Assembly (NCBI RefSeq): GCF_001712795.1
Contig: NZ_KV757634.1
Location: 16,472-80,471, forward strand
Origin: Nostoc sp. KVJ20
GTDB taxonomy: Bacteria > Cyanobacteriota > Cyanobacteriia > Cyanobacteriales > Nostocaceae
DNA: 64,000 nucleotides
Direction of reading: 5' to 3'
The position numbers and the translations under genes are program-made. Below, piece after piece: positions 53,893 through 61,426 of the stretch (the stretch's first letter is position 1; every line of letters starts with the position of its first letter). The notes below the pieces were generated by a model. That model was not told where the DNA came from. It did not search any database and saw only the letters and a program-made list of their open reading frames with translations.

Positions 53893-55527
53893 TTAGTAAT
53901 CGAAGTCTCCACCACCAGCACCAGCGCCAGCAGGAGCGCCATCTTTAGGCTCAGGCTTGTCAACTATAATACATTCGGTTGTCAACACCATGCCAGCGAT
54001 GGAAGCAGCGTTTTGCAGAGCAGAACGAGTCACTTTCGCAGGGTCAACAATACCAGCAGCTAACAAATCGACGAATTCGTTTGTCGCAGCGTTGTAGCCA
54101 ACGTTGAATTCTTTCTCTTTGACGCGTTCAGCGATCACAGCACCATTCTGACCGGCGTTTTCAGCAATCCGCTTCAGAGGTGCAGGTAAGGCGCGAACGA
54201 CAATCAAAGCACCAATCAACTCTTCATCCTTAAGATTGCTCTTTGCCCAAACTTCCAATTCAGGAGCAAGGTGAGCCAGAGTTGTACCACCGCCGGGAAC
54301 GATACCTTCTTCCACAGCAGCTTTGGTGGCGTTGATAGCGTCTTCTAGGCGCAGCTTCTTGTCTTTCATTTCGGTTTCCGTCGCTGCACCAACTTTCACT
54401 ACAGCAACACCACCGGAGAGTTTAGCAAGACGCTCTTGTAATTTCTCTTTGTCGTAAGAAGATTCGGTTTCATCGATTTGACGACGAATCTGTTCGACAC
54501 GAGCCTTAACGGCAGCTTCGTTACCTTCGGCAACAATTGTGGTGCTGTCCTTGGTGATGGTGATTCGGCGAGCTTTACCCAGGCTATCTAGCTTGGTGTT
54601 ATCTAGCTTCAAACCAGCATCTTCGGTAATTAGTTGACCACCAGTTAAAACAGCAATGTCTTCTAGTAGTGCTTTGCGGCGATCGCCAAAGCCAGGAGCC
54701 TTAACAGCAGCCACGTTCAGTACACCGCGCAAACGGTTTACAACCAAAGTTGCCAAAGCTTCTTTTTCAATATCTTCGGCGATAATCACCAAAGGACGAC
54801 CAGCACGAGCTACTTGCTCTAATACTGGTACAAGGTCTTGTACCAAAGCGATTTTCTTATCGGTCAGCAGTATGAAAGGCTCATCAAAAACCGCTTCCAT
54901 CCGCTCAGGGTCAGTAGCGAAATAGGGAGAGATGTAGCCTTTGTCAAAGCGCATCCCTTCAGTGATTTCCAACTCGGTGAACATAGATTTCCCTTCTTCT
55001 AGGGAAATTACGCCTTCCTTGCCCACCTTATCCATTGCTTGGGCAATCATCTGACCAACTTCTTCGTCATTACCAGCCGAGATCGCACCAACTTGGGCAA
55101 TGGCTTTGGAATCTTCCACTGGACGGGCGTGTTCTTTGATTTTGTCTACCAAAAAGGCAGTAGCTTTGTCAATACCACGCTTCAGGGAAATTGCGTTAGC
55201 ACCAGCTGCAACGTTCCGCAAGCCTTCTTTGACGATCGCATGAGCTAAAACGGTAGCAGTGGTAGTACCATCGCCCGCAGCATCATTGGTCTTAGAAGCA
55301 GCTTGACGAATCAGAGCTACACCAGTGTTTTCAATGTGGTCTTCTAATTCGATTTCTTTAGCGATCGTTACACCGTCATTGACGATTTGCGGTGCGCCAA
55401 ACTTCTTTTCTAGAACTACGTTGCGACCTTTGGGACCAAGGGTAACAGCTACAGCCTCAGCCAGGATGTCAATGCCTCGTTCCAAGGCGCGACGGGCGTT
55501 TTCGTTGTAGATAATGCGCTTTGCCAT
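53893..55527 (-). CDS. groEL: Chaperonin GroEL (GroEL1 type, 60 kDa)
   Basis: This 544-residue chaperonin has MAKRIIYNENARRALERG, the ATP-binding GDGTTTATVLA motif, the GEEGVIS-type segment KEGVISLEEGKS and the C-terminal AAIAGMVLTTECIIVDKPEP. The end is GAGAGGGDFDY, not the GGM repeats of E. coli; this form is the one found downstream of groES in cyanobacteria (GroEL1). It folds client proteins in ATP-driven cycles with GroES. A heptamer-repeat tract separates groES from groEL. Confidence 0.98.
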   Translation of the reverse strand: MAKRIIYNENARRALERGIDILAEAVAVTLGPKGRNVVLEKKFGAPQIVNDGVTIAKEIELEDHIENTGVALIRQAASKTNDAAGDGTTTATVLAHAIVKEGLRNVAAGANAISLKRGIDKATAFLVDKIKEHARPVEDSKAIAQVGAISAGNDEEVGQMIAQAMDKVGKEGVISLEEGKSMFTELEITEGMRFDKGYISPYFATDPERMEAVFDEPFILLTDKKIALVQDLVPVLEQVARAGRPLVIIAEDIEKEALATLVVNRLRGVLNVAAVKAPGFGDRRKALLEDIAVLTGGQLITEDAGLKLDNTKLDSLGKARRITITKDSTTIVAEGNEAAVKARVEQIRRQIDETESSYDKEKLQERLAKLSGGVAVVKVGAATETEMKDKKLRLEDAINATKAAVEEGIVPGGGTTLAHLAPELEVWAKSNLKDEELIGALIVVRALPAPLKRIAENAGQNGAVIAERVKEKEFNVGYNAATNEFVDLLAAGIVDPAKVTRSALQNAASIAGMVLTTECIIVDKPEPKDGAPAGAGAGGGDFDY

Positions 55528-55529
55528 AA

Positions 55530-55614
55530 TTGCTTAGTTGTCCTTTGTCTCTCGTCTTTTGTATTTTGTCTTTCGTCTTTCGTCATTTGTCATTGGCTAA
55601 TGACTAATGACCAC
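55530..55614. repeat. Heptamer tandem repeats between groES and groEL
   Basis: TTGTCCTTTGTC, TCTCGTC and TTTCGTC units are followed by GGCTAATGACTAATGACC. They lie inside the groESL transcript, showing that this repeat family can sit within an operon. Confidence 0.8.
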
Positions 55615-55925
55615 TAGATAACAACTGCTAAAATATCTTTTTCAGAAAGCAGTACATATTCTTCAGTGCCAAGTTTGATGTCAGTGCCAGCGTACTTGGA
55701 GTACAGCACCTTGTCACCGACTTTAATTTCTAATTCTTGACGGCTACCGTCATCGTTACGCTTGCCAGGGCCAAGGGCAACTACTTCCCCTACTTGGGGC
55801 TTTTCCTTGGCGGTATCGGGTAAATACAGACCACCTGCGGTCTTTTCCTCAGAAGCGTTCACTTTTACGAAAACGCGATCGCTCAAAGGTTTAACTGTAG
55901 AAACGCTTAAAGATAAAGCTGCCAT
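55614..55925 (-). CDS. groES: Co-chaperonin GroES
   Basis: This 103-residue protein has the GroES pattern VKPLSDRVFVKVNASEEKTAGGLYLPDTAKEKPQ (mobile loop near 31-45), VVALGPGKRNDDG, VGDKVLYSKYAGTDIKL and YVLLSEKDILAVV. It caps the GroEL ring. The gene is first in the groESL operon, with a CIRCE element 20 bp upstream of its start. Confidence 0.98.
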   Translation of the reverse strand: MAALSLSVSTVKPLSDRVFVKVNASEEKTAGGLYLPDTAKEKPQVGEVVALGPGKRNDDGSRQELEIKVGDKVLYSKYAGTDIKLGTEEYVLLSEKDILAVVI

Positions 55926-55946
55926 ATTATTTCTTTCCCTTAAAGT

Positions 55947-55973
55947 TTAGCACTCTCGACTCCTGAGTGCTAA
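55947..55973 (-). promoter_or_regulatory. CIRCE element (HrcA operator) of groESL
   Basis: The sequence TTAGCACTC (55947-55955), nine bases, GAGTGCTAA (55965-55973) matches the CIRCE consensus in both arms without mismatch. It is the operator for the HrcA heat-shock repressor in front of groES. Confidence 0.95.
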
Positions 55974-56250
55974 TTTACCGAAAAGTAGCGTCCAATGGCA
56001 AGAATTCATTGAGTACGGGTTCCCGAACTAGAGGCTCATAGATGTACTTAAGTATAAATGCTTAATTATTTCTACTTTTCAGGGTTTGTTCTGTAAGTTA
56101 CGAAGAGAGTAGGGAGTAGGGAGTTAGGAGTAGAGAGTTAAGAGTTATGAGAATTCTTCCCCATTCCCTGTTCCCCGTTCCCCACTCCCCATTCAACTTT
56201 ATTTGCAAAGCTTGCAAATTGTTATAGAACTGTAATCAGGGAGCCGCTCG
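55974..56250. other. Upstream region of groES with simple repeats
   Basis: The part at 56105-56200 has gagtagggagtagggagtt repeats and their inverse (ttccccgttccccactcccc). I see no gene. Promoter elements of groESL must lie near 55950-56050, but boxes are not clear enough to call. Confidence 0.5.
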
Positions 56251-56700
56251 ATGAGTAACAATACAGTGAAAGTGATCCAGTCCAGCCACCAAATCCCCAA
56301 AACTACTAAGTCTCTGGAACATAAGACCCTGAGTAATTGTGTAGAAAGTTTAGGACTTGCAAAAATTCAGCGACATATTTATTTGCGCTGACCAGACAAT
56401 TGCTGCTCAAAACGAGCTAGTCTGGAATTCTGGGATTACTTAAACAAGCGACTTAAAGAATTAAAACTCGATGAGCCGCAAGCAAGTTATTCTATTTGCG
56501 TCTATAAAACTAAAGCCAAGTGCTTGCGTGTTTCTTGTTCTAGACCCATAATAGTGGTTTACCCTAATGGTGTCTGGTATCGCCAAGCAAACCCGGAAGT
56601 TACCCTTCGGATCATCCGAGAACACTAAATAGGCAATAAGGTGGTAGAAAAATATGCGTTTTCAACCCATCCTTTGCCAGAAACTTCCCTAGTTTCTTGA
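56251..56700 (+). pseudogene. [2Fe-2S] ferredoxin-domain (thioredoxin-like) pseudogene with two in-frame stops
   Basis: One frame from ATG 56251 to TGA 56698 reads LGLAKIQRHIYLR, stop (56389), CCSKRASLEFWDYLNKRLKE, YKTKAKCLRV, PIIVVYPNGVWYRQANPEV, IIREH, stop (56626), IGNKVVEKYAFSTHPLPE. This matches the cyanobacterial (2Fe-2S) ferredoxin domain protein family along its length, but the first cluster-binding Cys region (normally LCADQTKP.CC) is shortened and interrupted. A TTA-to-TAA change explains the second stop. No frameshift is needed, so the gene died by point changes and a small deletion. Confidence 0.8.
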
Positions 56701-57048
56701 GAACACCTCATAGAGGCTTAACATCCAAAAGATATGGTATAGCAGTAAGCTTTAAGAAAGTGCGGGTTGGTTTTGAGGTAGGGTCATCTTTAAGCCAATA
56801 CTTACTTGTGAGTCCGAAAGATTATTATTTAATCAGTGTTTTTTACCCCGCCCCTTTCAAAGCGATATATAATAGCGCATTATAGATACTACTGCTATAC
56901 GTATCCTTGCTGGACTTTTGCTATCGAGCTACTAGTCTATTGAAAGTGCTCGGCATTTTTGAGACTTCGAGGCAGCAAAGGCAAGTTAAGTAGGAAAAAG
57001 GACAACATCTCGAATAACCCACATAGAGGATAAATATTCAAGACTTTG
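56701..57048. other. Intergenic region before the NarL-type regulator
   Basis: No gene, repeat or strong hairpin is visible. A frame at 56697-56885 has no ribosome site and no protein-like pattern. The promoter of the regulator gene is presumably here. Confidence 0.5.
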
Positions 57049-57726
57049 ATGGACCGAAGCGCGACAAGTGCCACTGCTATGAAAGAGCCCAGCATGAAAG
57101 ATCACAAACGACTTCTATTGATTGATGATGACCCTAACCTCATCTTGCTGGTGAAGGATTACTTGGAATTCCGGGGATATGAAGTCATCACCGCTGAAAA
57201 TGGACGTGAAGCTCTGGAAATTTTAGAGCAAGATGTTCCAGACATGATCATCTGCGATGTGATGATGCCGGAAATGGACGGATATACTTTTGTGGAACAA
57301 GTCCGGCAAAACGAACGCACCAGCTGGATTCCGGTTCTTTTCCTTTCAGCTAAGGGACAAAGTGCAGACCGAGTTAAGGGTCTGAATAAAGGTGCTGATG
57401 TTTATATGGTCAAGCCCTTTGAGCCAGAAGAACTCGTAGCACAAGTTGAATCCTCGCTGAAACAAACTATCCGTTGGAAAGAACACCAAGCAAAAGGAGG
57501 CGAAAACGGTTCCCGTATCCAGGTTCCCTTCGATGTGCAATTAACCCCAACCGAACTGAAAGTAGTTCAGTTTGTTGCTAGGGGTTTAGCTAACCGTGAA
57601 ATTGCTGAAGAACTAAATGTTAGTCAGCGCACGGTTGAAAGCCATGTGTCCAATATGTTGGGCAAAACCAATCTCCACAACCGCACTGAACTAGCGCGGT
57701 GGGCGATTGAAAATCAAATGGCATAG
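57049..57726 (+). CDS. NarL/LuxR-type response regulator
   Basis: This 225-residue protein has a receiver domain (LLLIDDDPN near 22-30, phospho-acceptor Asp70 in MIICDVMMP, Lys in MVKPFEPEE) and a C-terminal LuxR helix-turn-helix (LTPTELKVVQFVARGLANREIAEELNVSQRTVESHVSNMLGKT). The ATG at 57049 is preferred over the adjoining TTG. The pattern resembles the Ycf29-type regulators of cyanobacteria and red plastids, but I am not sure. No kinase is adjacent on the same strand. Confidence 0.92.
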   Translation: MDRSATSATAMKEPSMKDHKRLLLIDDDPNLILLVKDYLEFRGYEVITAENGREALEILEQDVPDMIICDVMMPEMDGYTFVEQVRQNERTSWIPVLFLSAKGQSADRVKGLNKGADVYMVKPFEPEELVAQVESSLKQTIRWKEHQAKGGENGSRIQVPFDVQLTPTELKVVQFVARGLANREIAEELNVSQRTVESHVSNMLGKTNLHNRTELARWAIENQMA

Positions 57727-57727
57727 C

Positions 57728-57798
57728 CAATTTTAGATTTTAGATTTTGGATTTTGGATTGATAATCTAAAATCCAAAATCCGAAATCGAAAATTGAT
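57728..57798. repeat. ATTTTGGATT/AATCCAAAAT inverted repeats
   Basis: Tandem attttagattttggatt units at 57728-57760 are followed by the inverse aatctaaaatccaaaatcc at 57765-57790. Together they form a long hairpin between two convergent genes. Related tracts occur at 61093-61128 and 61398-61425. Confidence 0.75.
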
Positions 57799-58106
57799 TA
57801 CCAACCATCTTCTTCAGGGCTAGATTGGTGCAAAACTTCTAAATCCAGTTCATCCAGGTAAGTTAAGGCACTTTCAATCTGGGAAACAGTGCCCCGTAGT
57901 TCCAGATCGAAGCAGCTATATTGTGGCACGTTTGCGCTTACCTGAGCATCAGCAATAATGACTGTGACGCCATAGTGAGAAACCAGTCGTGAAATCACTG
58001 GTTCCTCATGTAAGTCTTTAGGAATACGAATCTGGATGCGAGTTTGGGTACGTCTATTATCTAAAATATCAGTATTAGATTTTACCTGTCTATTTTGAAT
58101 TGACAT
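57798..58106 (-). CDS. NIL-domain protein
   Basis: This 102-residue protein has the NIL ferredoxin-like fold pattern: TQTRIQIRIPKDLHEEPVISRLVSHYGVTVIIADAQVS, then FDLELRGTVSQIESALTYLDELDLEV. The domain is usually C-terminal on methionine ABC transporter ATPases or fused to ferredoxins, where it senses ligand. Stand-alone copies are common in cyanobacteria and their role is unknown. A 12-bp perfect inverted repeat lies about 107 bp upstream of its start. Confidence 0.85.
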   Translation of the reverse strand: MSIQNRQVKSNTDILDNRRTQTRIQIRIPKDLHEEPVISRLVSHYGVTVIIADAQVSANVPQYSCFDLELRGTVSQIESALTYLDELDLEVLHQSSPEEDGW

Positions 58107-58212
58107 TGTAGCTTCCTATTCGACTTCTTGGACGAGGGTTCAGCTTTGCACGATTTCTTTTAACACTAGCGCCACTCATCCCATGTACGCAAGGGGTAAT
58201 AAATGATTCACG

Positions 58213-58243
58213 ATTGATATCATCAAGATTCGATGATATCAAT
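58213..58243. promoter_or_regulatory. Perfect 12-bp inverted repeat upstream of the NIL gene
   Basis: The arms attgatatcatc and gatgatatcaat are exact inverse copies around a seven-base spacer. There is no T-run on either side, so a protein operator is more likely than a terminator. Its position about 107 bp from the NIL-gene start suits a regulatory site, but the binding protein is unknown. Confidence 0.45.
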
Positions 58244-58342
58244 GATGAATTCCTATAAAGAAGTGCGATCGCATCTAATGCAATACGCTTCGGTTAAGGT
58301 TTTTTGATGAAAATTATAGAGCACAAGATGCGATAAATTATT

Positions 58343-58367
58343 GTAGAGACGGCGATTTATCGCGTCT
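58343..58367. repeat. Dispersed GTAGAGACGGCGATTTATCG repeat, copy A
   Basis: An inverted copy lies at 61204-61229 and a related one at 37291-37315. The unit is partly self-complementary (agacg…cgtct). Confidence 0.7.
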
Positions 58368-58514
58368 TTTGTCTTAATTAAATAGTATTAGCATCTAATG
58401 GATTATGTATTTATTAAAACAGAATTCAGCATTCTTATTTAGAAACTTATAAGTTAAATTTTGTTAGAAGATAAATCAATGCCCTAAAAAATAATTCTCC
58501 GGTGAAGTCTTAAT

Positions 58515-59909
58515 TTAAGTGTTGTTTTTATGATTAACAGCTAATGCTATTGGAATTTCAATCGCAAATTCTGTTCCATAAGCAAACTCAGACTTTAGCT
58601 GGATATTTCCCTGATGTTTCTCAATAATTTGATGGCTAATTGCCAAACCTAATCCTGTTCCTTTGTTGATAGGTTTAGTTGTAAAAAAAGGATCAAATAT
58701 CTTGCTTTGGATCTCCGAATCTATTCCATCACCGTTATCCCTGAATGTAATTATCACTGTATCTAATTCAGTTACTTCAGTTTTAATCAGGATTTGCTTT
58801 TGGATCTGATTATCTAAGTCTAGTAAAGCATCAATGCCATTACTAAGGATATTCATGAATACTTGGTTTAGTTGTGCTGGATAACATTGAACTGGTGGGA
58901 GATTTCCATAGTTTTTAATAATTTCAATTTTTGATTGTAGCCGATGGTTTAAAAGTAATAACGTACTTTCAATACCTTCATGAATATTCACAGCTTTTTT
59001 CTCTGACTGATCGAGTCGAGAAAAATTTCTTAGGGATAGCACAATGTCACGAATCCGATCAGTCCCTATCCTCATGGATGAAAGAATTTTTGGTAAATCA
59101 TCGATGATAAAATCAAGATTAAAATCACCAAATTTTTCTTCAAATAAAGAATATAACTCTGGATGTTCTTGTTTATATAGTTCAATGAAATTTACAAGAC
59201 AGTTTACATGGTTATTAAGATGATCAAAATTGCCGTGAATAAAATTAACAGGATTATTAATTTCGTGGGCTAAACCTGCGACCATCCGACCCAAGCTAGA
59301 CATTTTCTCAGTCTGGATCAATTGTACTTGGGTTGTTTGCAATTCCTGTAAGGTATTTTTTAACTGTTGTGCTTGAAGTTGGGCAGTAGCAGTTGCAGTA
59401 GTGAGGGCTTTGAGGTTGTTGTATGCTTTGGAATGATAACGAATGCGGGCAATTAACTCAACGGCATCGGGTAACTTAATTAGGTAGTCATTTGCACCCT
59501 CAGCAAAGGCGTCGGCTTTCAACTTTGCTTCTTCTTTACTGGATAGCATGACGATTGGAATATCACGAGTTACTGGATGAGAGCGAAACCAACGCAGTAG
59601 CATTAATCCATCGATATCTGGCATGATCATATCCAAAAAGATCACCGTTGGTTCTATGGCGATCGCATCTTGAATAGCTTTAGCTGGATTGCTTGTGTAG
59701 TGAAGGGAAATATCTGTTTCGGTTGCAACGATCCGACGGAAGGCTTCGCTGATGATTACCTGATCGTCAATTAGCAGAAGCCTTACTGTCGAGATTTTGC
59801 CATCCAGAATAAATGGCGCAGCTTGTGGAGTTTGTGGTTGAATCCAGTTTGGCGATAATTTTACTGTTTTTGGAGATATTTCTAAGAGTGCTGTTTCTTG
59901 CAGGTTCAT
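58515..59909 (-). CDS. Receiver-histidine kinase hybrid protein of the chemosensory cluster
   Basis: This 464-residue soluble protein has an N-terminal receiver (LLLIDDQ, Asp93 in VIFLDMIMP, Lys in LIKLPD), a coiled coil (about 165-205), phospho-acceptor His215 (MVAGLAHEINNPVNFIHGNFDHL) and an ATPase domain (MNILSNGIDALLD, RDNGDGID, GTGLGLAISHQIIEKHQG). It is third in the minus-strand run after the CheA- and CheB-like genes. Receiver-kinase proteins of this type often end Wsp/Hmp-like clusters in cyanobacteria and may carry the signal to other regulators. Confidence 0.93.
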   Translation of the reverse strand: MNLQETALLEISPKTVKLSPNWIQPQTPQAAPFILDGKISTVRLLLIDDQVIISEAFRRIVATETDISLHYTSNPAKAIQDAIAIEPTVIFLDMIMPDIDGLMLLRWFRSHPVTRDIPIVMLSSKEEAKLKADAFAEGANDYLIKLPDAVELIARIRYHSKAYNNLKALTTATATAQLQAQQLKNTLQELQTTQVQLIQTEKMSSLGRMVAGLAHEINNPVNFIHGNFDHLNNHVNCLVNFIELYKQEHPELYSLFEEKFGDFNLDFIIDDLPKILSSMRIGTDRIRDIVLSLRNFSRLDQSEKKAVNIHEGIESTLLLLNHRLQSKIEIIKNYGNLPPVQCYPAQLNQVFMNILSNGIDALLDLDNQIQKQILIKTEVTELDTVIITFRDNGDGIDSEIQSKIFDPFFTTKPINKGTGLGLAISHQIIEKHQGNIQLKSEFAYGTEFAIEIPIALAVNHKNNT

Positions 59910-60094
59910 TTAGCACCTCTAAATAGGTCTTTGTTTTCAATAATACAAACTAGTCAGTTAAATCTACTAATCTGTAATTGTCGCAATCATATCTCAGTAT
60001 TTAAGTGTGTTAGTGTTTTGCAATACTTCGTAAAGGTATTTTAAGTATCTGCCTTCAGGTAGATACTTTGAAGAAAAAAATGTATAATCAAGTA

Positions 60095-61087
60095 CTATTT
60101 GATTAAGTGTTTTACCGTAAAGTTCATGCAAGCGGATGCGATCGCCTCAACTGGCAAAACTTCCACCGCAGCTTTTAATTCCACTGCTACTTTCGGCATA
60201 CCATAAACAACGCAAGTTTTGGAGTCTTGGGCAATAGTGTGCCAATCTACTTCGCGCAATCGTTTTAAGCCTTGAGCGCCATCTCGACCCATCCCCGTCA
60301 GCAATACCCCAACCCCCTTTCCAGTCCAATTTTTAGCCATACTTCTGAAGAAAACATCGACTGATGGACGGTAGGAAAAATTTAGTGGTTCTTTGTCATA
60401 GCCAAGGGTGAGGTCGGGACGCATGACCAAATGATGATTTGTGCCAGCAATGAGAACTTGACCAGGTTGTGGTGTAGAACCTGCGATCGCTAGTTGCACA
60501 GATATAGGAATTTGTTCATTTAACCAGGCTGTAAAACCTTGGACAAATTGGGCATCTACATGCTGAACAACAATTACAGCCGCCGGAAAATCTTGGGGAA
60601 ATTGAGAGAGAATAGTTGTCAATGCTTGAGGCCCACCAGTGGAAGCCCCTATCACAATTAGGGGTGGAAGTGATTTTGAGTTATGGACAGGTGGCGATCG
60701 CCGATGTGAAGATTTGCCAATTAATTGAGCGATCGCGGCAATTTTATTTAGTAGTCCATCATCACCTAAGATTGGCGTGTTGATGGCATCCAAGGCTCCA
60801 TAGCCCATTGCTTCAAAAACCTTAGCTGCATAGCGATTAACGCTAGCTGTCACCATCACAATAGCGCAGGGAGATTGGCTCATGATATGCCGTGTAGCTT
60901 CTACTCCATCCATGCTAGGCATCAGCACATCCATCAAAATTAAGTCGGGAGTATCAGCCGCACATTTGCTTACAGCTTCCGCACCATCATAGGCAACCCA
61001 CGCCAGCTTGTAATCTGGTACTTTTACCAAAATACGCCGTAGTGCCTCTACAGCCATAAACATATCGTTAGCGATCGCAATTCTCAC
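60095..61087 (-). CDS. cheB: Protein-glutamate methylesterase CheB
   Basis: This 330-residue protein joins a receiver domain (Asp53 in LILMDVLMPSMDG) to the methylesterase domain with Ser149 (IGASTGGPQAL), His176 (VVQHVDAQF) and Asp269 (GMGRDGAQGL). CheB removes methyl groups from chemoreceptor glutamates to reset adaptation. The first acidic pocket reads IANDMF instead of the usual VDDS, so only one Asp of the pocket remains; phosphorylation may be changed. It lies 339 bp downstream of the CheA-hybrid gene. Confidence 0.93.
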   Translation of the reverse strand: MRIAIANDMFMAVEALRRILVKVPDYKLAWVAYDGAEAVSKCAADTPDLILMDVLMPSMDGVEATRHIMSQSPCAIVMVTASVNRYAAKVFEAMGYGALDAINTPILGDDGLLNKIAAIAQLIGKSSHRRSPPVHNSKSLPPLIVIGASTGGPQALTTILSQFPQDFPAAVIVVQHVDAQFVQGFTAWLNEQIPISVQLAIAGSTPQPGQVLIAGTNHHLVMRPDLTLGYDKEPLNFSYRPSVDVFFRSMAKNWTGKGVGVLLTGMGRDGAQGLKRLREVDWHTIAQDSKTCVVYGMPKVAVELKAAVEVLPVEAIASACMNFTVKHLIK

Positions 61088-61426
61088 AGGCTATACCATT
61101 TTGGATTTTGGATTTTGGATTTTGGATTGTCAAAGGTTTATTGCTAATTTTGTTTGTGGTCGGTTTCTTGATTTCTCAATTTAAAGTTTACACAATAAAT
61201 CGAGAGACGCGATAAATCGCCGTCTCTACAAAAGATTTATATTGTATGGACAGCGATAAATCGCGTGTTTTTGATCTATTATTTTCATCAAAAAAACCTT
61301 TAAAGCTTACCATTTAAATTTTTCCTAAAACCTGATTCGGAATTAAAAATGCTTAATTGAGAACAATTGAATAGTATTGTCTGAAAATAAAGATTTTTAA
61401 TCCAAAATCCAAAATCTAAAATTGAT
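61088..61426. other. Repeat-filled spacer between cheA-like and cheB genes
   Basis: The spacer contains tandem attttgg units (61093-61128), one copy of the GAGACGCGATAAATCG repeat (61204-61229) and the inverse aatccaaaatccaaaatct at 61400-61419. The two attttgg-type tracts face each other and frame the region. No gene is visible. Confidence 0.6.
61204..61229. repeat. Dispersed GTAGAGACGGCGATTTATCG repeat, inverted copy
   Basis: It reads gagacgcgataaatcg and then ccgtctctac, the inverse of the unit at 58343-58367. The two copies flank the hybrid kinase and CheB genes. Confidence 0.75.

Larger units (their letters stand above)
58107..58514. other. Intergenic region between the NIL gene and the hybrid kinase gene
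   Basis: This region holds the perfect palindrome described separately (58213-58243) and one copy of the GTAGAGACGGCGATTTATCG repeat (58343-58367). The remainder is AT-rich. No gene is visible. Confidence 0.5.

Noticed and set aside
56389..56391. In-frame TGA as a possible selenocysteine codon
   Set aside because: A second in-frame stop follows, neighbouring conserved cysteines are damaged and cyanobacteria are not known to make selenoproteins, so decay is the simpler reading.
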